Shown: positions 35,790-47,982, counted from the first letter of the stretch. The stretch is 64,000 nucleotides of DNA from Ignatzschineria rhizosphaerae (GCF_022655595.1 NZ_CP093379.1:1236501-1300500), one strand, 5' to 3'. The notes: a model not told the origin generated them from the sequence alone. Program-made: numbers and translations.

Positions 35790-36768
35790 CTTGCATTAAT
35801 AACCTTGTTATATTCTCTTGATTGGAGGTCTTGCCATGAACCATCTATTACTCCCAACAACGCAAGCATTTTTAAAATCCCCCTTAGCTTCATTCATTAA
35901 TGGTGACGTTATTGCAACTTCTAACGAAGAAAATATCGACATTTTTAATCCTGCAACCGGTAAACCATTAACATCGATCCCTAAATGCACGCCCCAAGAT
36001 TTAGAAAAAGCAGTTCAATCAGCACATGATTCCTTCATTGATAAGCGCTGGTCTGGTATGCGCCCTGCTGATAGAGAGCGGATTTTATATCGTCTTTCAG
36101 AATTACTCATCGAGCATAAAGAGACGCTAGCACAGTTAGAAACATTAAACCAAGGAAAATCGATTCATATCTCTCGCGCTGTGGAAGTTGACTCAACGGC
36201 TGAATATATTCGTTATATTGCCGGCTGGAGCACAAAAATTACAGGAGAGACTTTTGATGTTTCTATCGCGATTCCCCCTGGTGCAAAATATACAGCCTAT
36301 ACGCAAAAAGAACCCATTAGCGTTATTGCCGCAATCGCTCCTTGGAATTTCCCTCTTGCCATTGCCGCTTGGAAGAGTATTCCTGCATTAGCAGCAGGCT
36401 GCTCTGTAGTATTAAAACCGGCACATGAAACCCCTCTAACAGCGCTCTATTTAGCGCAGCTTGCGCTCGAAGCTGGCATTCCTAAGGGCGTTTTTAATGT
36501 CTTATTAGGCGCAGATGGGCAAATTGGACAAAAACTGGTCGAGCATCCTCTCATTCGTAAAGTCACTTTTACAGGATCGACCGCTGTTGGGAAACTCGTT
36601 GGGAAAGCTGCAATTGAACATATGGCGCATTTCTCTTTAGAGCTTGGGGGCAAAAACCCGATGATTATTATGGAAGATGTTGCTATTGAAACGGCCGTTA
36701 ATGGCATTATGATGGGGGCTTTTCTTAATTCAGGGCAAGTGTGTGCGGCCGCATCACGCATTTATATT

Positions 36769-36775
36769 CATGAAA
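36769..36775 (+). repeat. Target-site duplication of the IS, left copy
   Basis: CATGAAA, repeated exactly at 37648-37654 on the other side of the element. It lies in codons 312-314 of the aldehyde dehydrogenase. Confidence 0.88.
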
Positions 36776-37647
36776 TGTTAGAAATCGGCGGGTTGTTTAC
36801 ACTTCAGTGTTAAAATAATTTTCTAAAACTTCATAAGGCGTTAAACCATTAATACCCTTATGAGGTTTTACTGTGTTGTAATAGTTCAAAAATCGTTTTA
36901 GCTTCTTTTTCCGATCATCTGAACTGATAAACTCTTCCTGATTATGCCACATTTCCATGAGTGTTCGAATGACTCTTTCTGCTTTTCCATTCGTTTGAGG
37001 GCAAGCTGGCTTTGTAAACTTTTGATTAATCTTATGTGTTAGACACATTTCGACAAAGGCATGTTCTGATGTACCTTTATACTCACGACCATTATCCGAA
37101 TAGGTGCATTCTACAGTATAGGGACACTGTTCTAACAGATCCCATCGAAGAAATTCAGCAGCACTAAACTGTGATTTATCAGGATAAATACCGGCATAAA
37201 GTTCTCTTGAAAAATCATCAATTCCTACAAATAAATACTCTCTAGTGCGATTTTTAAGATCTCCTTTTAAAAGAGGGAGCCGTTTAGTATCCACATGGAC
37301 CATCTCGCCAGGATAGTTTTTGTTATAACGTTTAGCCCTCTTTTTAAGTTTCTCTTCAATAGATTTTTCAATCTTTGCAAGACGTTTAATGCCATACTTA
37401 ATTGTTCTATAACGTTCATTTTTACTAGCTAATGGCACAAACAAGTTCAATCTACCTTGTTTTAGTACTTTATAGATCGTAGGTCTGCTTACCATAAAAC
37501 GCTCAGCTAGATAGGTTACGGTAAATTTTTCTTGATGATGTAATCGCCAAATCTCTTCTCGATGAAACGGCGTTAATTTTGTTTTTCGATGGATATTCAT
37601 AACAGTATTTTCTCCTAATACTGTAAACAACGCGATAAAATCCTACA
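36776..37647 (-). mobile_element. IS481-family insertion sequence, 872 bp, complete
   Basis: The ends begin TGT and end ACA. The first 26 bases of each end share TGT and the strong inner block CG(G/C)GTTGTTTACA. It carries one transposase gene on the minus strand and is flanked by 7-bp direct repeats CATGAAA. Size, single ORF and terminal design fit the IS481 family. No second copy was seen in the window. Confidence 0.93.
36797..37600 (-). CDS. IS481-family transposase
   Basis: 267 residues from the ATG at 37600, with AGGAGA about 10 bp upstream; a longer frame to 37630 starts inside the terminal repeat. An N-terminal helix-turn-helix (about 12-50, FTVTYLAERFMVSRPTIYKVL) is followed by the rve/DDE integrase core. 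The catalytic acids sit in GEMVHVDTKRL, TYSDNGREYKG and NGKAERVIRTL, in the right order and spacing. The stop codon at 36797-36799 lies within the left terminal repeat, leaving almost no non-coding sequence. The frame is intact, so the element may be active. Confidence 0.93.
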   Translation of the reverse strand: MNIHRKTKLTPFHREEIWRLHHQEKFTVTYLAERFMVSRPTIYKVLKQGRLNLFVPLASKNERYRTIKYGIKRLAKIEKSIEEKLKKRAKRYNKNYPGEMVHVDTKRLPLLKGDLKNRTREYLFVGIDDFSRELYAGIYPDKSQFSAAEFLRWDLLEQCPYTVECTYSDNGREYKGTSEHAFVEMCLTHKINQKFTKPACPQTNGKAERVIRTLMEMWHNQEEFISSDDRKKKLKRFLNYYNTVKPHKGINGLTPYEVLENYFNTEV

Positions 37648-37654
37648 CATGAAA
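37648..37654 (+). repeat. Target-site duplication of the IS, right copy
   Basis: CATGAAA, an exact match to 36769-36775. The dehydrogenase frame resumes here (HEKIYAAVKT). Confidence 0.88.
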
Positions 37655-38240
37655 AAATATATGCAGCTGTCAAAACGCAATTATCCCAAGCTATTGAGAA
37701 CCTAGTTGTAGGCCCCGGACTTGATGAAACAACGCAGATTCAACCTGTTGTATCTAAGAAACAGCAGATGAGTATCTTACAACATCTTGCAACGGCAAAA
37801 GCTGAAGGAGCGACAATTCTAAGCGGAACAACGCCTAAAGATCAAGAGGGTTACTATATTGCCCCAAGCATCATTACAGATATTGCGCCCCATGCACGGA
37901 TTCTTAAAGATGAGGTATTTGGTCCTGTTATTGCGCTTATTCCTTTTAAAGATGCAGATGAAGCGATAAAACTTGCCAATGATACAGAGTATGGATTAGC
38001 AGCGAGTTTATGGACTCATAATTTAAATTATACAATGGATATGGTGCCCAAAATTGCAGCAGGTACTGTTTGGGTCAATTCCCATGTTCCGCTTGATCCG
38101 GCGATGCCCTTTGGCGGCGTTAAGCAATCAGGAATTGGCCGTGAGTTTGGCAAAACCTCTGTTGAGAGCTTTACTGAAACTAAGAGCGTCTGTATCGCTC
38201 ATTAAAATGGATTAATTACACAAGATCTATCGATCCTTAC

Positions 38241-38360
38241 TATAGTAAAATTGGTTTAAAAGTACTGCACCAGATTGCCGGTAGACCGGTTATGAGGAGC
38301 GTAAGAGACCTTATATCCGGCATTGTACAAGCTAATTTGATTCACACGCTACCCTTGTTT
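38241..38360 (+). repeat. Correia-like repeat copy 5, right end missing
   Basis: Plus orientation: begins TATAGTAAAATTGGTTTAAA and keeps CAGATTGCCGG, GGTTATGAGGAGC, TATCCGGCATTGTACAAGC. It stops near CACACGCTACCCTTGTT and runs directly into copy 6, having lost about 40 bp of the right end. Confidence 0.8.
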
Positions 38361-38519
38361 TATAGAGAAATCGGTTTAAGAGTGACTGAATCAGATTGCC
38401 GGCGCATCTATTATGAGAAGCACGAGAATCGTTCTATCCGGTAGTGCCGCAAGCTAATTTGATACACCCTGTTCCCATAATACTTTTAAAATAGTATTTC
38501 TTAAATTGAATTTACTATA
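38361..38519 (+). repeat. Correia-like repeat copy 6, full length
   Basis: 159 bp in plus orientation, from TATAGAGAAATCGGTTTAAG to AAATTGAATTTACTATA, head-to-tail with copy 5. It lies between the convergent aldehyde dehydrogenase remnant and the his operon, and may provide the his operon's transcript end, as no classical terminator is seen there. Confidence 0.85.
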
Positions 38520-38565
38520 AAATACTGATCTATAGCGTTATTTAAGTATTTTTATGGTGATCCGT

Positions 38566-40706
<2,141 letters not shown>

Positions 40707-40801
40707 TTATCTCCTTATGATTTTTAAAAGCTAGATACTAAAGCGGCGTAATCTTATTTTATTCGTTACAGTATTATACAAAACAGATTACAAGATCTCG
40801 A

Positions 40802-41905
40802 TTACAAAAGCCCTTTAGAGCTTGGTAATACATCACTTTCAACCTTTACAGCTTGACGCAAAGTGCGGCCAAAGACTTTAAAGAGTGATTCAATCTTATG
40901 ATGGGTATTAACTCCTTCTGCTTTTAAGTGTAGCGTTGAAGCCATCGCATAAGCTAAAGATCTAAAGAAATGAGGAACCATCTCTGTGCTAAATGTTCCA
41001 ACCATTTCACGATCAAAAGTTGCTTTAAAATCAATATGCGCTCGCCCTGAGAGATCTAATGTACAAAATGCTCGGCACTCATCCATCGGCAAAATAAATT
41101 CAAACTGGTTAAAACCAAAACGGGCAATCCCTCGTTTATCACCAAGCGCCTCACGCAAGGCTTCCCCAAGCGCAATCCCTGTATCTTCAACGGTATGGTG
41201 ATCATCAATCTCAAGATCACCATTGACCATAACATCCATTCTAAAACCGCCGTGCGTTGCAATTTGATCTAACATATGATCAAAAAAAGGCAAACCTGTT
41301 GAGATATTACTTGCCCCTGTTTCATCTAAAAAGAGCGCAATCTTAATATCAGTCTCTTTTGTTTTACGCTCAATAACAGCAACTCGTGGCTCTCTCCCTG
41401 CCTTAACAACCCCTTTATTTAAAAGGCGCTCAACAATTAAATCCCAGTTCATCTCTTGGGGATGGTAGAGAATGCCTTCAATCCCCATATTTTCTGCCAA
41501 TCCAAGATCCGTTTCACGATCACCAATTACGTAGCTATTTTCTGGATTAAAACGTTTTTCATCGAGATAAGCTTGTACCATTCCCACTTTCGGTTTACGG
41601 CAATCGCAATTATCTTCTGTAAAATGTGGACAAAGCAGCACATCATCAAAAATAACGCCTTGAGATTCAAAAGTTTCCATCATACGATTGTGAGGAATAT
41701 CAAATTGATCCTGCGGGTTACTCGGCGTTCCTAGACCATCTTGATTAGAGACAATGACAAAACGGTAGCCAGCTTGTTGTAATTCAAGAAGCGCTGGAAT
41801 AACGCGCGGTTCAAAGATTAATTTTTCTAATGAATCGATCTGAAAATCTGTCTTTGGCTCATCAATTAAAGTGCCATCACGATCGATAAATAGTATATTT
41901 TGCAT
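40802..41905 (-). CDS. hisB: Bifunctional histidinol-phosphatase / imidazoleglycerol-phosphate dehydratase HisB
   Basis: 367 residues, the enteric-type bifunctional form. Residues 1-165 are a HAD phosphatase: [14 protein letters not shown] with both catalytic aspartates, VSNQDGLG, a zinc loop with Cys-X-His...CDCRKP, and [14 protein letters not shown]. Residues 175-367 are IGP dehydratase: [37 protein letters not shown] and [19 protein letters not shown], supplying the two Mn-binding sites. It catalyses steps 6 and 8. A 189-bp gap separates it from hisC. Confidence 0.97.
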   Translation of the reverse strand: MQNILFIDRDGTLIDEPKTDFQIDSLEKLIFEPRVIPALLELQQAGYRFVIVSNQDGLGTPSNPQDQFDIPHNRMMETFESQGVIFDDVLLCPHFTEDNCDCRKPKVGMVQAYLDEKRFNPENSYVIGDRETDLGLAENMGIEGILYHPQEMNWDLIVERLLNKGVVKAGREPRVAVIERKTKETDIKIALFLDETGASNISTGLPFFDHMLDQIATHGGFRMDVMVNGDLEIDDHHTVEDTGIALGEALREALGDKRGIARFGFNQFEFILPMDECRAFCTLDLSGRAHIDFKATFDREMVGTFSTEMVPHFFRSLAYAMASTLHLKAEGVNTHHKIESLFKVFGRTLRQAVKVESDVLPSSKGLL

Positions 41906-42094
41906 GAAATGCCCTTCTCTATTTTAAGTATTCAATATTTTAATATTTTAATGTTTATTAAGTTAGGTTCTGTAACTCAAGTACGATAAATCCACTTCTA
42001 CAAACTTTATTCAAAAGCCTTATTCATAAAGCCTATTTGTCTTCTTATAAACATTAGGAGAATCTCCTAACATCTTTAGCTAATGACTCCCCAT

Positions 42095-43159
42095 TTATTC
42101 ATAAAATGCCGTCATCGCCTTTAGTAACTGCTCATGCTCCTTTGGTAAACCAATAGAGATTCTTAAGCAATCTTTCAAACACTCAGAGCTTAAATAACGC
42201 ACAAAGATCCCTTGTGATTTTAAGGCTTCATAAAGCGCTTTTGCATCTTGCAGTTTTACTAAGATAAAGTTTGATTCGCTAGGATAAACCGTCTCAACAA
42301 ATGGCTTTTCCTTAAGCGCTGCAACCAATGCCGCTTTACTCTCTAAGAGCTTTTGGCGGTTTAAGAGCATCTGTGCAATCCCGGCTTCTGAAAGAGAGTC
42401 TTCAGCAATTGCAATAGAAGGCACAGAGAGCGGATAAGGACTAATCGCACGTTTTAAGACATTAATTAAAGGCGCTGTAGCAACAGCAAAGCCAAAGCGA
42501 ACACCAGCAAGCCCAAATGCTTTAGATAATGTTCTCACTAATGCTAAATGTGGAAATTCCTTAATTCGTTTAGCAAAAGATTTCGCCTCACTAAACTCAA
42601 TATAAGCTTCATCCACCACTACAATGGCACGATTTTTGGTTGCTTCTAAAATACGCTCGATATCTACGACATTCATGATATTAGCTGTTGGGTTATTAGG
42701 ATTACAGAGAAAAACCATCTTCACCCCATCTAGGTTATTAATAATCCCCTCAACATCTAAGGAAAAATCCGATAGTAACGGAACTTTTACCGTTTCAACC
42801 TCATAAAGGTCACAAGTTACCTGATACATCCCAAATGTGGGTGGACAATAGAGAAGTTTATCTTTCTTTCCTTCACAAAAAGCTTTAATTAAAAGCTCAA
42901 TGGCCAGATCCCCACCTAAAGTCGCTAAAACTTCATCATTATCAACGCCTACGTATTTAGCAAAACGAGCAATGACTTCTGATGGTTGCGGCTCAGGATA
43001 GCGATTAACGGCTAATTCAAATTTAACAGGTCCTACATAAGGGTTCTCATTGGTATCTAAATATACTTCATTCGCCATTGTGCCGCGTTTTTCAGCCACA
43101 TAAATCTCACAATTTTGTACGGCTTTACGACTAAGCTTTTCTGCAATCATTTGTCCCAT
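42095..43159 (-). CDS. hisC: Histidinol-phosphate aminotransferase HisC
   Basis: 354 residues, fold-type I PLP enzyme. Motifs: LDTNENPYVGP, CNPNNPTANI, VVDEAYIEF (PLP-ring Asp), TLSKAFGLAGVRFGF with the Schiff-base Lys, and LRISIG near the end. The usual RGADEGIELL element reads LGGDLAIELL here, a local change worth noting but not in itself inactivating. It converts imidazole-acetol phosphate to histidinol phosphate. An AAGGAGAGG site lies upstream; 66 bp from hisD. Confidence 0.95.
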   Translation of the reverse strand: MGQMIAEKLSRKAVQNCEIYVAEKRGTMANEVYLDTNENPYVGPVKFELAVNRYPEPQPSEVIARFAKYVGVDNDEVLATLGGDLAIELLIKAFCEGKKDKLLYCPPTFGMYQVTCDLYEVETVKVPLLSDFSLDVEGIINNLDGVKMVFLCNPNNPTANIMNVVDIERILEATKNRAIVVVDEAYIEFSEAKSFAKRIKEFPHLALVRTLSKAFGLAGVRFGFAVATAPLINVLKRAISPYPLSVPSIAIAEDSLSEAGIAQMLLNRQKLLESKAALVAALKEKPFVETVYPSESNFILVKLQDAKALYEALKSQGIFVRYLSSECLKDCLRISIGLPKEHEQLLKAMTAFYE

Positions 43160-43225
43160 CTTTTCCTCTCCTTACTTTTAATATCTATTATTCATTCATC
43201 ATGACATAACTTATGAAAAAAAGGG

Positions 43226-44521
43226 CTATCCTTGGGATTTTATTGCCGCTAATCGTACTTCTACTGCTAATTTATGGGCATCTAACAGCTCCCTTTCTGC
43301 CAATAAGGAAACGGTTGGTCCTAAATTTAAAAAACCTTCTTGTGATAAGGTTTGGACGGTCATTCGTTTAGAAAAATCTGCCAAACCTAAGCTTGAATAA
43401 GTTTTAGCATAACCATAAGTAGGCAATACATGATTCGTTCCTGAAGCATAATCCCCCATTGATTCTGGTGAAAATGCCCCTAAGAAGACAGATCCTGCAT
43501 GACTAATATCCGCAAGTAACGATCTTGGCGATTCGGTTTGAATAATTAAATGCTCTGGTGCATAAAGATTACTAACCATCACCGCCTCATCTAAACTTTC
43601 CACTAAAATTGAGCGGCTATGACTTAATGCCACTTTCGCCGTTTCAGCTCGGCCTAAAAGTGCTAGTTGTGATTCAATTGATGCCTCGACACGATCAATT
43701 AACATTTCTGAGTCTGTCACTAAAATCACTTGTGAATCTTCACCATGCTCAGCTTGAGAAAGAAGATCAGCTGCAACAAAATCTGGATTAGCGAGCTTAT
43801 CGGCAATCACTAAAACTTCCGAAGGGCCTGCCGGCATATCAATCGCCGCACCATCACTCATTTGACTTACTTGTCTTTTTGCTTCTGTCACAAAGCTATT
43901 GCCGGGACCAAAAATCTTATCAACCTTCTTAATCGTTTCGGTACCAAGACCTAAAGCAAAAATCGCTTGGGCGCCGCCCATTTGATAGACTTTTGTAATA
44001 CCGCAAAGCTTTGCAGCATAGATAATTTCATCTGCAAGTTTTGGGGGGCTTGCTAAAACAATCTCTTTACAGCCGGCAATTTTTGCCGGAATGGCAAGCA
44101 TTAAAACTGTTGAAAAAAGGGGCGCCGTGCCTCCTGGAATATAGAGTCCGACAGACTCAATGGGACGTGTTAAAACTTCGCATAATACGCCTTTTTCTGT
44201 CTCCACCTCTATTGCTTGAGGCTTTTGCACTTCGTGAAACTTCGCAATATTATTATAAGCACGCTTAACCGCTGTTTTAAATGATTCAGATAGACTCTTC
44301 TCAACTCGCTCAAATTCGCTTTCTGGTAAAATTAAGGAATCTACTGTTACCTGATCAAACTTCTCAGTCAACGCAATAACTGCCTTATCACCATTTTGCA
44401 TCACATCTTCTTTAATAGCTGTCACAGCCACTTCAACTTTGCCGGCAACTGTCTGAGCAGGTCGTTTTAATGCCGCTTTTTGCGCTGATGTATTAAGCGC
44501 TTTCCAAATAATCTTTTCCAT
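43226..44521 (-). CDS. hisD: Histidinol dehydrogenase HisD
   Basis: 431 residues. It performs the last two NAD-dependent oxidations to histidine. The family signature is complete: [20 protein letters not shown]-like segment, [35 protein letters not shown], and the zinc-ligand and catalytic region YAPEHLIIQ and [10 protein letters not shown]. Length is standard. It follows hisG by 21 bp and so is clearly in the same operon. Confidence 0.97.
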   Translation of the reverse strand: MEKIIWKALNTSAQKAALKRPAQTVAGKVEVAVTAIKEDVMQNGDKAVIALTEKFDQVTVDSLILPESEFERVEKSLSESFKTAVKRAYNNIAKFHEVQKPQAIEVETEKGVLCEVLTRPIESVGLYIPGGTAPLFSTVLMLAIPAKIAGCKEIVLASPPKLADEIIYAAKLCGITKVYQMGGAQAIFALGLGTETIKKVDKIFGPGNSFVTEAKRQVSQMSDGAAIDMPAGPSEVLVIADKLANPDFVAADLLSQAEHGEDSQVILVTDSEMLIDRVEASIESQLALLGRAETAKVALSHSRSILVESLDEAVMVSNLYAPEHLIIQTESPRSLLADISHAGSVFLGAFSPESMGDYASGTNHVLPTYGYAKTYSSLGLADFSKRMTVQTLSQEGFLNLGPTVSLLAERELLDAHKLAVEVRLAAIKSQG

Positions 44522-44542
44522 GATCTCTCTTTTTTAATCCTA

Positions 44543-45436
44543 TTATTCCATCATTTTTTCGATTGGAAGGACTAAGATTGAACTAGCCCCTTGAGCCTTT
44601 AGTGCTTCCATTGTCTCCCAAAAGAGGGTTTCACTACTGACAACGTGCATCGCAACACGAGAATCATCATTCGCAAGTGGAAGAATGGTCGGATTTTCAG
44701 CACCCGGTAATAGTTCACTAATCTCTTTTAAACGATCTTTAGGGGCGTGAAGCATAATATATTTAGATTCATTGGCTTGAATCACACTCTGGATTCTCGG
44801 CATTAATTTCTCAACTAAGGCTGTTTTCTCTCTGCCCATATCACTTGCCGTTTGAATAAGACACGCTTTTGAACGAAAGATCACCTCAACCTCTTTTAAA
44901 CCATTAGCCTCTAAAGTCGCACCAGATGAGACAAGATCACAAATAGCATCAGCAAGACCTGCTCTTGGCGCAACTTCTACTGAACCTTGAAGTAAAGAGC
45001 TCTTAAAGTTAATACCTTTTTCCGATAGATAGCGATTTAAAAGATTGGGAAAGGAAGTGGCAACTCGCAATCCTTCAAAATCCGCTACCCCTTTATAGTT
45101 TGCATTTTTAGGAAGGGCTAACGACAAGCGGCAACCACCAAATGGGAGCATCTGAAGCACTTTATAGAGAGAATCAATGGGTTGCTCTTTCCCTAAAGCG
45201 ACCTCCTCTAATACATTTTGCCCAACAATCCCTAAATCAACTACACCATCAAACACAAGCCCTGGAATATCGTCATCTCGAACACGCAAAATATCAATAG
45301 GCATATTCTCCACATGAGCAATCAACTTATCTTTCGTCATATTGATTTTTAAACCACTCTTTTCGAGCAGTTTTTGCGACTCTTCACTTAATCGTCCTGA
45401 TTTTTGTATCGCGATCTTTAAGCGAGTGTTCTTCAT
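44543..45436 (-). CDS. hisG: ATP phosphoribosyltransferase HisG, long form
   Basis: 297 residues from the ATG at 45436, with AAGAGGC upstream; the frame extends to 45517 but the extra residues are unlike HisG. It is the first and committed enzyme of histidine synthesis. The long hexameric form does not need HisZ. Residues: [48 protein letters not shown]-type core, [28 protein letters not shown] (PRPP loop), and a C-terminal ACT-like regulatory domain (about 225-297) for histidine feedback. It is the first gene of the operon; no histidine-rich leader peptide or attenuator is visible upstream. Confidence 0.96.
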   Translation of the reverse strand: MKNTRLKIAIQKSGRLSEESQKLLEKSGLKINMTKDKLIAHVENMPIDILRVRDDDIPGLVFDGVVDLGIVGQNVLEEVALGKEQPIDSLYKVLQMLPFGGCRLSLALPKNANYKGVADFEGLRVATSFPNLLNRYLSEKGINFKSSLLQGSVEVAPRAGLADAICDLVSSGATLEANGLKEVEVIFRSKACLIQTASDMGREKTALVEKLMPRIQSVIQANESKYIMLHAPKDRLKEISELLPGAENPTILPLANDDSRVAMHVVSSETLFWETMEALKAQGASSILVLPIEKMME

Positions 45437-45613
45437 AATATATGCCTCTTTTAAATATAAATTGCTGCTATGAAATAGATATAAATTAAATATTGTAGAT
45501 TTTATGATACTTAGCACTTTGTTCTACTGTGGTAGTACAATATTACATATCATTTTTAATTACAACCCCTTTTTAATTTTTTATAATATCTAAGGTTTAA
45601 AGTCGCTTATTTT

Positions 45614-45769
45614 TATAGCAGATTCGGTTTAAGAAACAGTACTTTAAAAGCAAAACAGAGCCGCATATGCGTCAAATAAGCTTGCATGATACCGAATATC
45701 ATCACGCTTACACTTCTCATAACCGATACGTCGGCAATCTGACTTAGTAACTTTAACTGCTTTACGATA
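45614..45769 (-). repeat. Correia-like repeat copy 7, upstream of the his operon
   Basis: About 156 bp in minus orientation. From TATAGCAGATTCGGTTTAAG to AACTGCTTTACGATA, with CTTGCATGATACCGAATATC and CACTTCTCATAACCGATACG in the core. It lies 178 bp before the hisG start and could supply or modify its promoter. Confidence 0.8.
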
Positions 45770-45880
45770 TCTACCTTATCCCCGAAGAATAGGGCTAAAA
45801 ATGATGTTAACACGGTGATAAGTATTCTCTTTATTCTCGATAGTCATCATCTAAAGACAATCCTGACAATAAAATTATCA

Positions 45881-45910
45881 AAAAAATAGGTACCCTTTTA
45901 AGGTACCTAT
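45881..45910 (-). terminator. Terminator of the downstream MetQ-like gene
   Basis: On the minus strand ATAGGTACC and GGTACCTAT form a 9-bp stem followed by a run of Ts. It lies about 120 bp beyond the stop of the 46031-46873 gene. Confidence 0.82.
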
Positions 45911-46030
45911 CATTTTGGTTTGATGTTATTTAAATCTAAATTTATTTTTAATAAAATATAGGGGTTAAATAATATAAAGTTTAAATATTTTTATTCTTCC
46001 AACAATCAACTAAGATTCATCTTTAGCGGT

Positions 46031-46873
46031 TTATTTGTCATCTTGCCATGCTTGAGGATATTTATATCCTGCAAAACGCTCTGCAGCATATGCTTTAAAT
46101 TCATCAGAATTATAGGCTTCTGTGACATCTTTTAACCATAATGCATCAATATCCTTAGTTTTGACTGCCGCCCAGTTAATAAAGATAAATCCAGGATCTG
46201 CAAAAAGCGCATCTGAAAATGGAATGTTAGAACTTGCCGCGTAATTCCCTGGAATCACTACATAATCAACATCAGGGCGCACACGAGGTAATTGTGGTGC
46301 TTCAATCATCACCAACTCGATATTATGTGGGTTTTCATCAATATCATTTTTTGTTGCTTTTAAAGAATCGGTACCAGGTTTTAGCGTAATAATATCCGCA
46401 TCTACCAATAATGCTAATGAACGCGAAAAGTTACTAGGATCATTAGGGACTGCAAATTTAGCGCCTTGTGCGATATTACTTAAATCGTCTTTCTTACCGC
46501 TATAAATGCCTAAAGGTCCTGTGGGAATTTGAAATACTTCCGTTAAATCGAGCTCATTTAATGTTTTAAAGGAGTTGAGATAAGGGAGATGCTGGAAGGT
46601 ATTAATCTCTAAAGAGCCATCGGCTAAAGCGCGGTTAGGTAAGACATAATCTGTAAATACTACCAGTTCAACCTCATATCCTTTCTTCTCTAATTGAGGC
46701 TTCACAGAATCTGTCACCATATCTGCAAAATCCCCAACAGTCGTTCCGATACGAATTTTTTTCACCTCTAAAGGCTGCTGATTATCTGTTTTTTCATCCG
46801 AATTACAAGCGGCGAGAACCGCAGCTCCACCAATGAGTGATACGAATGCGAGTTTTTTAAAAACACCTTTCAT
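46031..46873 (-). CDS. MetQ/NlpA-family substrate-binding lipoprotein
   Basis: 280 residues. The lipoprotein signal ends LAAC-NSD (Cys23). The mature protein has the NlpA family pattern: IRIGTTVGDFADMV, ELVVFTDYVLPNRALADGSLEIN, FQHLPYLNSF, PTGPLGIYSG, VPNDPSNFSRSLALL, EAPQLPR and the C-terminal DSDEFKAY-like segment. Such proteins bind methionine or its analogues for a MetN-MetI ABC transporter, but no metN or metI lies here. It is a tandem paralogue of the next gene, with 251 bp between them. Confidence 0.9.
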   Translation of the reverse strand: MKGVFKKLAFVSLIGGAAVLAACNSDEKTDNQQPLEVKKIRIGTTVGDFADMVTDSVKPQLEKKGYEVELVVFTDYVLPNRALADGSLEINTFQHLPYLNSFKTLNELDLTEVFQIPTGPLGIYSGKKDDLSNIAQGAKFAVPNDPSNFSRSLALLVDADIITLKPGTDSLKATKNDIDENPHNIELVMIEAPQLPRVRPDVDYVVIPGNYAASSNIPFSDALFADPGFIFINWAAVKTKDIDALWLKDVTEAYNSDEFKAYAAERFAGYKYPQAWQDDK

Positions 46874-47049
46874 AAATTGAGTTCCTTACAAATGGATTAT
46901 GACTAGTATTAAAGGTAGGTTTTAATAATTCACCTACTTTTAAATATTTTATTGATTTTTATGAAGTTTTTGTCTACTCAACAATTCATATAATTGTTGA
47001 ATTTTACGCTATTTACTTTGTTTCAACTTCACTTTAAACCTACTTTTAA

Positions 47050-47087
47050 CTAACGATTGATTGATCTATTAAGCCATCAATCGTTAG
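47050..47087 (-). terminator. Hairpin after the upstream MetQ-like gene
   Basis: CTAACGATTGAT and ATCAATCGTTAG arms form an 11-12-bp stem 38 bp after the stop of the 47125-47982 gene. Only a weak T-run follows on the minus strand. It may therefore be partial, reducing expression of the second paralogue. Confidence 0.55.
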
Positions 47088-47124
47088 TATTAATCATTTT
47101 TAAATTTTGATTTTAAGAATAAAA

Positions 47125-47982
47125 CTAATTCCCCCAAATTTCCGGAAGTTGATACCCTTCAAACTTCTCAGCGCTATAGGCTTTAAATTCATCAGAATTA
47201 AAAGCCTCTGTTACATCTTTTAACCACTGACTATCACGATCTTCACTTCTCACTGCAGACCAGTTTACAAAAGTAAAGTTTGGCTCTTTAAATACCGCAT
47301 CTTTCGGATTTAAACCGGCACTAATAGCAAAGTTGCCATTGATTGCTGAGAAGTCTACATCTTGCAATGATCTTGGTAACTGTGGCGCCTCTAATGTGAT
47401 GATTTCAATCTCCATAGGGTTTTCTGCAATATCATGACGAGATGCTGTTAATGGATCAATATTCTCTTTTAATTTAATCCAACCTAAATAATCTAATATC
47501 ACCAAAACTCGTGCATAGTTTGAAGGATCGTTCGGAGCTGATACCTTCATCCCTTTATAAGCACCCTCAAGTGATTTCACCTTCCCACCATAAAGTCCAT
47601 AAGGCGCTGTGGGGATTTGGAAAGCTTCTTCAATTGCAAGGTTATGCTGCGCTTTAAAACTATCTAGATAAGGTTTATGTTGAAAAATATTGATATCCAA
47701 CGCACCTTCGGCAAGCGCTAGATTTGGGCGAACATAATCTGAAAACTCAATAAGCTTTACTTTATAACCTTGCTTTTCAAGCATTGGACCTACTTTTTCA
47801 CGCACCATCGTACTAAAATCGCCAACTGTCGTACCAAAAACGATCTCTTTTTTTATCTCTGCGGTGGTTGTTTCTGCTTCATCTTTAAAGCAGCCAGAGA
47901 GCAATAATCCACTCATCAACAGCACACCGGCTAATGCGAATTTTTTAAAAGTTTTGCGTTTTGCGTTTTCAATCTTATGCAT
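47125..47982 (-). CDS. MetQ/NlpA-family substrate-binding lipoprotein
   Basis: 285 residues. The N terminus is charged (HKIENAKRKTFKK), then a hydrophobic run ends LLSGC-FKD, the lipobox. The mature domain carries IVFGTTVGDFSTMV, FSDYVRPNLALAEGALDIN, FQHKPYLDSF, PTAPYGLYGG, APNDPSNYARVL, EAPQLPRSL and AFNSDEFKAYSAEKF. Same family as the neighbouring gene; the two differ substantially, so the duplication is not recent. The cognate permease and ATPase are not in the window. Confidence 0.9.
   Translation of the reverse strand: MHKIENAKRKTFKKFALAGVLLMSGLLLSGCFKDEAETTTAEIKKEIVFGTTVGDFSTMVREKVGPMLEKQGYKVKLIEFSDYVRPNLALAEGALDINIFQHKPYLDSFKAQHNLAIEEAFQIPTAPYGLYGGKVKSLEGAYKGMKVSAPNDPSNYARVLVILDYLGWIKLKENIDPLTASRHDIAENPMEIEIITLEAPQLPRSLQDVDFSAINGNFAISAGLNPKDAVFKEPNFTFVNWSAVRSEDRDSQWLKDVTEAFNSDEFKAYSAEKFEGYQLPEIWGN

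Larger units (their letters stand above)
35836..38205 (+). pseudogene. PuuC-like aldehyde dehydrogenase gene split by an IS481-family element
   Basis: The 5' part (35836-36775) and 3' part (37655-38205) are separated by the IS at 36776-37647. Joining them after removing one CATGAAA copy gives a continuous 496-residue frame, the normal length for PuuC/BetB-type NAD-dependent dehydrogenases. The ATG at 35836 has GGAGG 7 bp upstream. Motifs: IAPWNFPLAIAAWK, FTGSTAVGKLV, LELGGKNPMIIMEDV, catalytic NSGQVCAAASRIY (Cys303), then after the IS DEVFGPVIALIPF and PFGGVKQSGIGREFG. The insertion falls at codon 314, eleven codons past the catalytic Cys. Both halves are otherwise undamaged, so the hit looks recent. 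It would oxidise the aldehyde made by the PuuB-like enzyme. Confidence 0.94.

Noticed and set aside
45437-45613. Possible his-leader attenuator upstream of hisG
   Set aside because: The minus-strand sequence before hisG has no short ORF with a run of His codons and no terminator/antiterminator pair.
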